Shown here: piece by piece, positions 7,439 to 13,136 of the stretch
Position numbering within the stretch: the first letter of the stretch is position 1
Layout: every line of letters begins with the position of its first letter
Assembly (NCBI GenBank): GCA_023270095.1
Contig: JAGLSJ010000011.1
Span: 1 to 13,136 of the forward strand
DNA: 13,136 bases
DNA from: Minisyncoccota bacterium
Lineage (GTDB): Bacteria; Patescibacteriota; Minisyncoccia; JAHIHE01; JAGLIN01
Reading direction: 5' to 3'
Notes under the pieces: model-generated
Databases searched by the model: none
Told to the model about the DNA's origin: nothing
What the model saw: only the letters and a program-made list of their open reading frames with translations
Program-made: the position numbers and the translations under genes

Positions 7439-7801
7439 CTATATAAGACCTCTGAAATACGGCCAAAAAATTAAACATCCGATGATTAAAGCACCTAGCG
7501 ATGCAACCAAAACTGCTGCTGCCATCATATCTTTTATGTTTTTTGCATACGGATGAACTCTGGGCTCAAGAATATCAACAATTCTTTCAAAAATTGAATT
7601 TACAATTTCAAGAACCAAAACCAAAACAATCATCATAAACAAAACAACTGTTTCCCATAATCTTAGATGAAAAAATATTATAAAAAAAATGACTATAATT
7701 GAAAATAATATTTGGATCCTAAAATTTTGTTCTTTAAAAGCGCTTCTTAAACCCCTGCCCGCGAATGAAATACTTTTTACAAATCTTTTAAAATGAAACA
7801 T
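7439..7801 (-). CDS. dgkA: Diacylglycerol/undecaprenol kinase family protein
   Basis: Small integral membrane kinase of the prokaryotic DAGK family (PF01219). In Gram-positive-type members it phosphorylates undecaprenol to recycle the cell-wall lipid carrier; E. coli DgkA acts on diacylglycerol. The 120-residue product has an N-terminal surface helix (GRGLRSAFKEQNFRIQ) and three membrane helices (about 31-46, 50-68 and 93-115). The family signature EIVNSIFERIVDIL (65-78) leads to HPYAKNIKDMMAAAV (83-97), with the conserved Glu, Asn and Lys-Asp in place. It starts 10 bases after ybeY, a pairing also seen in Firmicutes (ybeY-dgkA-era), which supports the undecaprenol kinase reading. The substrate cannot be settled from sequence. 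A hairpin terminator follows. Confidence 0.9.
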   Translation of the reverse strand: MFHFKRFVKSISFAGRGLRSAFKEQNFRIQILFSIIVIFFIIFFHLRLWETVVLFMMIVLVLVLEIVNSIFERIVDILEPRVHPYAKNIKDMMAAAVLVASLGALIIGCLIFWPYFRGLI

Positions 7802-7811
7802 TATAATTATG

Positions 7812-8264
7812 TCAAAATTTAAAACTATCTAAGACTTTTATCTCCATATCTTTCATTTCTGAATTCTCATAACTTTCCTTGTGATCATACCCAGCTAAAT
7901 GTAATATACCATGAATTAATAAAATTGAAAACTCCTTTCTTGTGGAATGTTTTTTTTGCTTTGCTTGTTTTTTAATTTTAGGATAACATATAAAAATTTC
8001 TCCAAATTGCAAAATTTCGTCTGGCGGAATTACAAATTTTATAGCACCGTTCAAATCTTCGTTTCCGAAAGACAAAACATCTGTTACCTTGTCAATTCTT
8101 CGATATTTTTTGTTTAAAGATTTAATTCTCTTTTCTCCTGCAATAACCAAGCTGATTTCAACTGGCATTTTTATCTTAGCAACTTTTAAAGTTTCCTCCG
8201 CGATTCTATCTAAATATTTTTTGCTTATTTTTTGTTTAGTGAAATTTTTTATTTGTAAAATCAT
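7812..8264 (-). CDS. ybeY: Endoribonuclease YbeY
   Basis: Single-strand-specific metal-dependent RNase involved in 16S rRNA 3'-end maturation and ribosome quality control. The zinc motif is complete: HGILHLAGYDH (H118, H122, H128), and the upstream segment VTDVLSFGNED (residues 60-70) is the conserved TDVLSF box. The product is 150 residues, the usual size, with a basic stretch (KIKKQAKQKKHSTRK, 96-110) just before the zinc helix. The gene ends in TGA, the only TGA stop among the complete genes here, which argues for the standard code. It runs 10 bases ahead of dgkA, so the two are likely cotranscribed. Upstream lies a palindromic repeat and the yqeY terminator; no clear promoter was found. 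Confidence 0.96.
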   Translation of the reverse strand: MILQIKNFTKQKISKKYLDRIAEETLKVAKIKMPVEISLVIAGEKRIKSLNKKYRRIDKVTDVLSFGNEDLNGAIKFVIPPDEILQFGEIFICYPKIKKQAKQKKHSTRKEFSILLIHGILHLAGYDHKESYENSEMKDMEIKVLDSFKF

Positions 8265-8299
8265 AGTAAACTATTTTGAATTAAAAAATAAATAAATTT

Positions 8300-8403
8300 G
8301 TCATTTCGACAGAGCGATAACAACGAGAAATCTATAAACATAATTTAACTCATTTATTATATTTTTCAGATCTCTCAATCACTAAGGCTCATTTCGAAAT
8401 GAC
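8300..8403. repeat. MITE-like inverted repeat element (GTCATTTCGA ends)
   Basis: The element begins GTCATTTCGA (8300-8309) and ends with its exact reverse complement TCGAAATGAC (8394-8403). Internal arms GAGAAATCT (8325-8333) and AGATCTCTC (8368-8376) pair at 8 of 9 positions. The sequence between the arms is AT-rich and codes for nothing. Such ends, with AGCGA and GAGAAATCT blocks, belong to a dispersed non-autonomous palindromic repeat type familiar from many bacterial genomes. No clear target duplication is visible. Confidence 0.7.
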
Positions 8404-8434
8404 ATTTTGATATTAAAACCTCTACAAGATACAA

Positions 8435-8463
8435 CACAAGAGCGTATATAATACGCCCTTGTG
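8435..8463 (-). terminator. Strong hairpin after yqeY
   Basis: CACAAGAGCGTAT (8435-8447) and ATACGCCCTTGTG (8451-8463) form a 13-position stem with a 3-base loop. The single mismatch becomes a G-U pair in minus-strand RNA. It lies 27 bases past the yqeY stop and is the most GC-rich stem in the window. No T run follows, so it may act as an RNA 3'-end barrier or a weaker terminator. Confidence 0.55.
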
Positions 8464-8490
8464 CAAATCAAAATCATCTTAAAAAAAGTT

Positions 8491-8937
8491 CTATCTATTT
8501 AGTTCTTCCTTTACAATTCTACTAACCACACCGCCATCAGCCATTCCTTTTATCTCTTTCACTGACATACCAATTATTTTTCCAAAATCAGAAGGATTTA
8601 CTTCTCCAAATCCTTGAATAACTTTTTGAACAATTCTACGAACTTCATCTTCGCTCATTTGCTCGGGCATATATTTTTCCAAGACCAATAATTCCTCATT
8701 TTCTATTTCTACTAAGTCTTTTCGATTTCCTTTTATATACTGCTCAATCGAATCTTTTCTTTTTTTCACATTTCGTTTTACAATTCCAAGAATATCATTA
8801 TCACTTGCTTCCGTCTTTTTCTCAATTTCGAAATTTTTGATATCAGAATTCAACATCCTCAAAACTCCACGGACTTTTGCATCCCCGCTTTTCATAGAAT
8901 CTTTAAGATCAGAATTAATTTTTTCTTTTAAATTCAT
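8491..8937 (-). CDS. yqeY: GatB/YqeY domain protein
   Basis: Free-standing YqeY domain of the kind found at the tail of GatB, the tRNA-dependent amidotransferase subunit that binds tRNA. The precise role of the stand-alone form is unsettled. The 148-residue product begins MNLKEKINSDLKDSMKSGDAKVRGVLRML, the typical start, and has LVEIENEELLVLEKYMPEQMSEDEV in the middle. It closes with FGKIIGMSVKEIKGMADGGVVSRIVKEEL, matching the MGxVMxxxKGxADGxxVxxxV end of the family. I chose ATG 8937; an upstream TTG at 8955 would add six residues and leave almost no spacing to rpsU. It follows rpsU by 20 bases, a widespread rpsU-yqeY arrangement. A strong hairpin lies downstream. Confidence 0.95.
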   Translation of the reverse strand: MNLKEKINSDLKDSMKSGDAKVRGVLRMLNSDIKNFEIEKKTEASDNDILGIVKRNVKKRKDSIEQYIKGNRKDLVEIENEELLVLEKYMPEQMSEDEVRRIVQKVIQGFGEVNPSDFGKIIGMSVKEIKGMADGGVVSRIVKEELNR

Positions 8938-8957
8938 TTTCACTATATTTAACAAAA

Positions 8958-9203
8958 TTAATTTGATCGGTAATTTGTTCTGTAGTCGTCTTCCAACTTG
9001 CCAAGTTTTCTCAGCTTTTCCTTTTCACCAACAATTTCATTTCTTCGCAAGGCGCCTTTTCTTCTTTCTGTTTTACTCGGAGTTTTTTCTTTAAACCTTG
9101 AGCTTCTTGCTTGTATAAGAAGACCACTTTGCTGGACTTTTTTTGAAAATCGTCTCAAAAGACTTCCAATGCTCTCATTATCTTTTTTCTTAACTTCTAT
9201 CAT
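8958..9203 (-). CDS. rpsU: 30S ribosomal protein bS21
   Basis: Small-subunit protein near the 3' end of 16S rRNA and the anti-Shine-Dalgarno region. The 81-residue product starts IEVKKKDNESIGSLLRRFSKKVQQSGLL, the standard bS21 pattern (V..N.....LRRFKK...SG). A basic tail follows, with KEKTPSKTERRKGALRRNE. It is a little longer than the 58-71 residues common in the family because of an acidic-ended tail (EKLRKLGKLEDDYRTNYRSN). It heads a unit with yqeY and has its own promoter about 60 bases upstream with an extended -10 (TGCTATACT). The leader shows no good Shine-Dalgarno sequence just before the ATG. Confidence 0.95.
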   Translation of the reverse strand: MIEVKKKDNESIGSLLRRFSKKVQQSGLLIQARSSRFKEKTPSKTERRKGALRRNEIVGEKEKLRKLGKLEDDYRTNYRSN

Positions 9204-9261
9204 CTTTTATCACTCTCACTTTCTATTTATTTTTAATTAATCTAAAAAACCTTTCGAAAAT

Positions 9262-9289
9262 AGTATAGCACAAAGATATAATTTAGCAA
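9262..9289 (-). promoter_or_regulatory. Candidate rpsU promoter with extended -10
   Basis: On the minus strand TTGCTA (9289-9284) and TATACT (9267-9262) are 16 bases apart, and TG-C directly before the -10 makes an extended -10. It lies about 60 bases upstream of the rpsU ATG and is one of the best promoter matches in the window. Confidence 0.65.
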
Positions 9290-9352
9290 GGACACTGCCC
9301 TAAAATACATATTACAAAGACAAGCACCTTTTTAATGCAGATTCAATCAAAA

Positions 9353-9676
9353 TTATTTCTTTCCACCAATTAAATGCAAATGAATGTGCTGAACTTCTTG
9401 TCCACCATCTTTTCCAACTCTAATAAGAAGTTTATATCCTTTTTGTGAAATACCAAAATCGTCAGCAAGTTTTTTGGCCGTAAAAATTAACTTGCCCATC
9501 AAATCTGAATCTTCACTTTTTATATCAACAACAGAACCTATATGTCTTTTTGGTATCACAAGAATATGAACTGGGGAGATAGGATTTATATCATTAAATG
9601 CAATTACATCATCATCTTCAAAAACAATATTAGTAGGAATTTCTTTGTTTATAATTTTACAAAAAATACATTCCAT
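9353..9676 (-). CDS. HIT family nucleotide-binding hydrolase (HINT/PKCI type)
   Basis: Histidine-triad protein that would hydrolyse AMP-linked small molecules such as adenosine phosphoramidates. The catalytic triad motif is HIHLHLI (H97, H99, H101), preceded by VGKDGGQEVQ. The N-terminal MECIFCKIINKEIPTNIVFEDDDVIAFNDINP is typical of the HINT branch, with the C3/C6 pair often seen there. At 107 residues it ends four residues after the triad region, slightly short of the usual 110-115. It lies 18 bases after hisS on the same strand, so it is probably in the same transcript. The true substrate is unknown. No Shine-Dalgarno sequence precedes the ATG. Confidence 0.94.
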   Translation of the reverse strand: MECIFCKIINKEIPTNIVFEDDDVIAFNDINPISPVHILVIPKRHIGSVVDIKSEDSDLMGKLIFTAKKLADDFGISQKGYKLLIRVGKDGGQEVQHIHLHLIGGKK

Positions 9677-9694
9677 ATAAATTAAATTATAAAT

Positions 9695-11017
9695 TTATCC
9701 TTTTAGTCTCTTTTTCATCTCTTTAACAATACTATCCATTACAACAACTTCTTGCATCCCGCTTTCCATGTCTCTAACAATAACAGTGTTGTCCAATGCT
9801 TCTTTTTGACCGATAATTAAGGCAAATTTTGAATTAAATTTATTTGCCATTCTTAATTGAGACTTAATACTACCTCTTCCCAAAGATTCACCCACAGTAA
9901 TATTGCTATCTACCAATTTATCAAAAAGTCGTAATATTTTTTTTCTAGCCTTATCTCCCAATTGAACCAGAAAAACTTCTTTTTTGATACTATAATTTAA
10001 TTGAATTCCCTTACTAAATAAGCTTTCTACAACTCTCTCAACACCAAAAGAAAATCCAACTGCGGGAGTTTCTTCTCCTCCTAGCATTTCCACCAAACTA
10101 TCATATCTTCCTCCGCCACCTAATGAAGATTGCCCACCTTCAGAATTATTCTCCCAAACCTCGAAAACCGTCTTGGAATAATAATCCAAACCTCTTACCA
10201 ATCTTGAATTTAAAACATAGGTAATTTCAATTTCATCCAAAAATTCCAAAACATTTTTAAAGTGATCGTGACAAGGCACACACAAATGATCAATAATTTG
10301 AGGAGCAGATGTTGCAACTTGCATACATTTCTCTTCCTTACAATCCAAAAGTCGCAAAGGATTACTATCCAACCTTCTTTTACAATCCATACATAATTTG
10401 TTAATTTTCATTTCATAATAATCTTGAAGAAGTTTTTTATAAGCTGATCTACATTCAACACAACCAATACTATTAATTTGAATATTTATATCCTTGATGC
10501 CTAATTTTTGAAATATTTTCCAAGCTAAATATATCACTTGAGAATCTATTGCCGCATCCTCGTCTCCAAAAATTTCAAAACCAAACTGATGAAACTGTCG
10601 ATATCTTCCTGCTTGCGGTTTTTCATATCGAAACATCGGACCTTCATAATACAGCTTTACGGGCTGAGACCATCTACTCATCCCATTTTCAATATATGCT
10701 CTCACTAACCCCGCTGTTCCTTCAGGTCTCATAGAAAGTTTGTCCTTGCCTTGAGTTTCAAACGAAAACATTTCTTTTTCAACTATATCAGTATTATCTC
10801 CAACTCCTCTTTGAAATAATTCAGTTCGTTCTAAAATTGGAGTTTCAATTCTTCCAAACCCAAAATCTTGACATAATTTTCTACTATTTTCCAAAACATA
10901 ATCCCAAAGAAGTTGTTCAGGAGGCAAGATATCTTTCATTCCCTTAACAATCTGAATGGGAGATGTTTTTTTTCTTCTTTTCTTTTTTACTTCTAATTGT
11001 TTTTTTACTCTTGGCAT
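9695..11017 (-). CDS. hisS: Histidyl-tRNA synthetase
   Basis: Class II aminoacyl-tRNA synthetase that charges tRNA-His. Motif 1 region: GMKDILPPEQLLWDY (26-40) and RIETPILERTELFQRGVG (56-73). Motif 2: GPMFRYEKPQAGRYRQFHQF (126-145). Histidine-binding region: LVRGLDYYSKTVFEVW (273-288). Motif 3: PAVGFSFGVERV (318-329). An insertion carries CxxC pairs at 186/189, 209/212 and 246/249 plus C226 and C231, a pattern common in bacterial HisRS and compatible with a metal site. The anticodon-binding domain fills residues 345-440. At 440 residues it is slightly long because of a very basic N-terminal extension (about residues 1-20; six of residues 11-17 are K or R) ahead of the usual start. The gene lies 28 bases after the flavoprotein gene and 18 before the HIT gene. 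Confidence 0.98.
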   Translation of the reverse strand: MPRVKKQLEVKKKRRKKTSPIQIVKGMKDILPPEQLLWDYVLENSRKLCQDFGFGRIETPILERTELFQRGVGDNTDIVEKEMFSFETQGKDKLSMRPEGTAGLVRAYIENGMSRWSQPVKLYYEGPMFRYEKPQAGRYRQFHQFGFEIFGDEDAAIDSQVIYLAWKIFQKLGIKDINIQINSIGCVECRSAYKKLLQDYYEMKINKLCMDCKRRLDSNPLRLLDCKEEKCMQVATSAPQIIDHLCVPCHDHFKNVLEFLDEIEITYVLNSRLVRGLDYYSKTVFEVWENNSEGGQSSLGGGGRYDSLVEMLGGEETPAVGFSFGVERVVESLFSKGIQLNYSIKKEVFLVQLGDKARKKILRLFDKLVDSNITVGESLGRGSIKSQLRMANKFNSKFALIIGQKEALDNTVIVRDMESGMQEVVVMDSIVKEMKKRLKG

Positions 11018-11045
11018 AACTTTTAATATAAATTGATAATTAGTT

Positions 11046-11579
11046 TTAATTGATTATGTTTTTTGTAAACTCGTCAATTTTCGCTATCTTTTCATCATCA
11101 CTTTCAATATCTTGATAATCTTTTGCAATCAAACTTAAATCTCCTACGACAATCATAGAAGCTATATTTGCAAACTTTTCGAAAAAGCCTATGGTACTTT
11201 CAATAGACTTATTACTATCTTGTCCAACAGCAACAAAAGCAATTCTCTTTTCTTTTAATTTATCCTGACTTAAAAGAAACTCTAAACGATCAATAAAATT
11301 TTTCATCATTCCAGTTACATTATCAAAATATGTCGGACTTCCAAAAATAATCAAATCCGCGTCTTCTAATTTTGAACATATCATTTGCATATCATCTCTC
11401 TTATTACATACAGAAGAAGAGTCACATGACAAACAGCCATCGCAAAACTCAATTCTTTGGTTTCGAAGCAAAATCAAGTCTGTGCTAATTTCACTTTTTT
11501 CTGCTTGAGTCAAAATTCTTTTCAACATAAATTCAGTATTTCCTTTGCGCGGACTGCCACAGACAGCAACAATTTTCAT
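11046..11579 (-). CDS. Flavodoxin-fold NADPH-dependent FMN reductase / iron-sulfur flavoprotein
   Basis: Soluble redox protein of the FMN_red (flavodoxin-like) family. The FMN phosphate loop is GSPRKGNTE (residues 8-16), and the second flavin loop is FGSPTYFDNVTGMMKNFIDR (79-98). Between them is a compact cysteine cluster, CDGCLSCDSSSVC (C46, C49, C52, C58; CX2CX2CX5C). This matches the [4Fe-4S]-binding spacing of archaeal and clostridial iron-sulfur flavoproteins (ISF), so electron transfer in an anaerobe is a reasonable inference. The length of 177 residues is normal. It sits between lepB (49 bases upstream) and hisS (28 bases downstream) with no functional link to either. Donor and acceptor cannot be read from the sequence. 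The N-terminus MKIVAVCGSPR fixes the start; no Shine-Dalgarno sequence is visible. Confidence 0.88.
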   Translation of the reverse strand: MKIVAVCGSPRKGNTEFMLKRILTQAEKSEISTDLILLRNQRIEFCDGCLSCDSSSVCNKRDDMQMICSKLEDADLIIFGSPTYFDNVTGMMKNFIDRLEFLLSQDKLKEKRIAFVAVGQDSNKSIESTIGFFEKFANIASMIVVGDLSLIAKDYQDIESDDEKIAKIDEFTKNIIN

Positions 11580-11628
11580 TTTTTTATTGTTATATTATTT
11601 ATACTTTTATAACACAAATGTATATATT

Positions 11629-12237
11629 CTAATATACGATTTTTTCAAAAACAGAGATATTATCAAGTGGCCACGGACGCATCCAAGCCTTTCCTACTAT
11701 AAAATTTTTCTTAAGTACACCCCAAACTCGAGAATCAGCACTTGCCACTCTGTTATCACCTAAAACATAATACTCATCATTTTTTAATTCTTTTGTATAA
11801 TTACCAAAGATTACTTTATCAGATGGTATATAAAAATTTTCATCAAGCTTCATCCCTTCTGGATTTTCAGCATTATATATTATAATTATATTATCTTTTA
11901 TTTCAATCTTTTCTCCTGGAAGACCAATTATTCTTTTTATATAAAATAATCTTGTGTCATTTGGATAATGAAAAATAATTGTATCTCCACGCTCTGGATC
12001 TCCAAGCCTATAGCTGATCTCATCAACAATTAAATAATCTCCATCATGAAAATTAGGTTCCATGCTTTGCCCACTCACAAAAAACGGTTGCATCACAAAA
12101 GACCTAATTCCAATAATAACAATTAAACTTAGAATCACAATTTTAATTGTCTCAAAAGAAAAACTTTTTACTTCAGAAAAAAAACTTAACTCAGATTTAT
12201 TATTATTTGGGTCTTGGATATTGTTATTGTTTGTCAT
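11629..12237 (-). CDS. lepB: Signal peptidase I
   Basis: Membrane-bound serine protease that removes signal peptides from exported proteins. An Asn-rich cytoplasmic start leads to one membrane helix (TIKIVILSLIVIIGIRSFV). The catalytic serine box follows as SGQSMEPNFHDGD (Ser 58) and the lysine box as FYIKRIIGLPGE (Lys 101), giving the Ser/Lys dyad. The box E motif GDNRVASADSR is intact near residue 160. The 202-residue size fits the one-helix Gram-positive type. I chose ATG 12237 because the TTGACT/TATTCT promoter would put the RNA start near 12264, only about six bases from the other in-frame ATG at 12258 (seven residues longer). Neither start has a Shine-Dalgarno sequence, so the choice is tentative. 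Confidence 0.93.
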   Translation of the reverse strand: MTNNNNIQDPNNNKSELSFFSEVKSFSFETIKIVILSLIVIIGIRSFVMQPFFVSGQSMEPNFHDGDYLIVDEISYRLGDPERGDTIIFHYPNDTRLFYIKRIIGLPGEKIEIKDNIIIIYNAENPEGMKLDENFYIPSDKVIFGNYTKELKNDEYYVLGDNRVASADSRVWGVLKKNFIVGKAWMRPWPLDNISVFEKIVY

Positions 12238-12270
12238 TAATTTATAATAAATTATCATTTAATTAAGTTA

Positions 12271-12299
12271 AGAATACAACTTCTAAACCAAAAAGTCAA
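12271..12299 (-). promoter_or_regulatory. Candidate lepB promoter
   Basis: On the minus strand TTGACT (12299-12294) and TATTCT (12276-12271) are separated by the ideal 17 bases, directly ahead of lepB. The -35 is near consensus and the -10 matches at four of six positions. Confidence 0.6.
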
Positions 12300-12338
12300 A
12301 CATCAAAAATCTTCCTAAATTCTAAGTAAATAACCTTT

Positions 12339-12367
12339 TTGCACTATACTGATATTACTATTATAAT
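12339..12367 (+). promoter_or_regulatory. Distal rpmE promoter candidate
   Basis: TTGCAC (12339-12344), a 17-base spacer and a perfect TATAAT (12362-12367) give a strong sigma-70-type match reading toward rpmE. The leader would be about 130 bases. It contains a 28-codon ORF from ATG 12388 to TAA 12474 that has no plausible ribosome binding site. Confidence 0.65.
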
Positions 12368-12431
12368 TTAGGAGATATGACATAAAAATGAACAAGCCAA
12401 ATCCATTCTATAATATAAATAATACAAAGAC

Positions 12432-12460
12432 TTGCCAAGATGAAAAATATCTGTTAGAAT
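12432..12460 (+). promoter_or_regulatory. Proximal rpmE promoter candidate
   Basis: TTGCCA (12432-12437), a 17-base spacer and TAGAAT (12455-12460) lie about 45 bases before the rpmE ATG. With the distal site this would give rpmE two start points in tandem. Confidence 0.6.
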
Positions 12461-12506
12461 TTGCTTGCATTTAAGAAATGTGCGTTTTAATTATATTAAA
12501 GAAAAT

Positions 12507-12803
12507 ATGAAAAAAGATATACATCCAAAATATGAAGAATGTAATGTGAAGTGTGTTTGCGGAAACGCATTTGTCACAAAATCAACCATAAACGCTATCA
12601 GTGTTGAAGTATGCGGTGCATGCCACCCAGTTTATACTGGAAAACAAAAAATGGTTGATTCTACCGGAAGAGTTGAAAGATTCAAGAAAATGGCAGAACA
12701 AAAGGGAGAAAAAGTCAGATCCAAGGCAACAAAACGAGAAGAAAAATCAAAGAAGAAAATTGAAGCCAAACAGAAAATCGAAGATGCCAAGACAGAAAAA
12801 TAA
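12507..12803 (+). CDS. rpmE: 50S ribosomal protein bL31 (zinc-binding type)
   Basis: Large-subunit protein that bridges to the small subunit at the central protuberance. The product starts MKKDIHPKYEECNVKCVCG, so ATG 12507 is the true start; the reading frame stays open upstream to a TTG at 12465. The four zinc ligands of the C+ type are present (CVC pair near residues 16-18 and CGAC near 37-40), followed by HPVYTGKQKMVDSTGRVERFKK, the family hallmark. The usual bL31 core ends near residue 65-70. Here about 30 more residues, almost all Lys, Glu, Arg, Ala and Gln, form a charged helical tail. Total length is 98 residues. Two promoter-like sequences lie upstream, and prfA follows 76 bases downstream after a perfect hairpin; rpmE-prfA is a frequent bacterial pair. 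Confidence 0.96.
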   Translation: MKKDIHPKYEECNVKCVCGNAFVTKSTINAISVEVCGACHPVYTGKQKMVDSTGRVERFKKMAEQKGEKVRSKATKREEKSKKKIEAKQKIEDAKTEK

Positions 12804-12812
12804 CTCTAATTA

Positions 12813-12867
12813 TAAATGACCCTATTTTGCCTATATTAAAAAATGTAAGCTAAAATAGGGTCATTTA
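12813..12867 (+). terminator. Perfect 16-bp hairpin between rpmE and prfA
   Basis: TAAATGACCCTATTTT (12813-12828) and AAAATAGGGTCATTTA (12852-12867) are exact reverse complements separated by 23 bases. The hairpin begins nine bases after the rpmE stop and ends 12 bases before the prfA ATG. No T run follows the right arm, so a simple intrinsic terminator is not certain. It could be an RNA-processing or attenuating stem, or a small palindromic repeat. Confidence 0.6.
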
Positions 12868-12879
12868 ATATATAAAAGT

Positions 12880-13136
12880 ATGAAAAACAAACTAGACAAA
12901 ATCAAAGAAGAATATGACCAAATTACAAAAGAGCTCAGTGATAGCGAAGCTGTTTTTGATGCAAAAAAATTTAAAAATCTCAGCAAAAAGCAAAGCAAGT
13001 TAAAAGAAATTGTTGATAAATACGAAGAATATTTGAAAATAGAAAAAGAGATTGAAGAAAATAAACAAATTATCAAAAAAGAACAGGACAAAGAATTAAT
13101 TGCTCTTGCAACTGAAGAAAACGAATCCTTAGAAAA
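12880..13136 (+). CDS. prfA: Peptide chain release factor 1, N-terminal part (runs off the window)
   Basis: Only the first 85 codons are present; the frame is open to the window end. The predicted part is a charged coiled-coil domain: MKNKLDKIKEEYDQITKELSD, then EAVFDAKKFKNLSKKQSKLKEIVDKYEEYLKIEKEIEENKQIIKKE and DKELIALATEENESLE. This fits the PCRF domain of RF1/RF2 (ELSD..VF-D..K-F..LSK...L..IV..Y..Y). The catalytic GGQ loop and the PxT or SPF codon-recognition motif lie outside the window, so RF1 versus RF2 cannot be decided from residues. The rpmE-prfA order, common in bacteria, favours RF1. No Shine-Dalgarno sequence is visible before the ATG. Confidence 0.82.
   Translation, partial: MKNKLDKIKEEYDQITKELSDSEAVFDAKKFKNLSKKQSKLKEIVDKYEEYLKIEKEIEENKQIIKKEQDKELIALATEENESLE

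Noticed and set aside
7812..7814. TGA at the end of ybeY as a possible recoded Gly codon (Gracilibacteria-type code)
   Set aside because: The 150-residue product already has normal YbeY length, and no gene in the window has an in-frame TGA needed to stay open. Standard code fits.
12388..12474. 28-codon ORF upstream of rpmE
   Set aside because: No convincing ribosome binding site (AGGAG at 12370 is 13 bases away and at or before the expected RNA start), no known motif, and it overlaps the proximal rpmE promoter. Not called as a gene.

Overview
The window is a strongly AT-rich, gene-dense piece of a bacterial chromosome with short spacers. Nothing in it looks like a phage or plasmid. Gene content (short ComEC, DUF167 protein, NrdD/NrdG, FtsA/FtsZ, undecaprenol/diacylglycerol kinase, YbeY, YqeY, bS21, HIT, HisRS, LepB, bL31, RF1) and the small size of several proteins suggest a Patescibacteria/CPR-type genome. 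This placement is an inference: no rRNA or other phylogenetic marker was compared. The code looks standard. TAA and TAG end most genes and ybeY ends in TGA, so there is no sign of the UGA recoding known in Gracilibacteria and Absconditabacteria.

Layout. Fourteen genes run leftward, in transcription order: lepB, an iron-sulfur-type flavoprotein gene, hisS, a HIT gene, rpsU, yqeY, ybeY, dgkA, ftsA, ftsZ, nrdD, nrdG, a DUF167 (yggU) gene and comEC. At the right end rpmE and the start of prfA run rightward. lepB and rpmE diverge from about 12.24-12.51 kb, where good sigma-70-type promoters are visible in both directions. The leftward block is split into transcription units by AT-rich hairpins and internal promoters: one before rpsU, a yqeY terminator next to a repeat at 8.3-8.46 kb, a dgkA terminator overlapping an ftsA promoter at 7.4 kb, an ftsA terminator and ftsZ promoter at 6.0 kb, and ftsZ terminator(s) at 4.5-4.6 kb.

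Functions. ftsA-ftsZ make the divisome core but stand apart from the mur/ftsQ genes. dgkA probably salvages the undecaprenyl carrier. rpsU, yqeY, ybeY, hisS, rpmE and prfA serve translation. lepB and comEC are envelope functions (signal peptide removal, DNA uptake channel). nrdD-nrdG form an oxygen-sensitive class III ribonucleotide reductase system and point to anaerobic dNTP synthesis.

Main oddities. NrdD stops before the C-terminal domain that carries the Zn cysteines and glycyl-radical glycine, and the following 97 bases cannot encode it, although its activase gene sits directly downstream. ComEC lacks its metallo-beta-lactamase domain and carries an in-frame palindromic insertion coding PLNKGGWGV. 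A GTCATTTCGA-ended inverted-repeat element lies between yqeY and ybeY. A perfect 16-bp hairpin separates rpmE from prfA. Most start codons lack a Shine-Dalgarno sequence. No tRNA, rRNA, CRISPR array or insertion sequence was seen.
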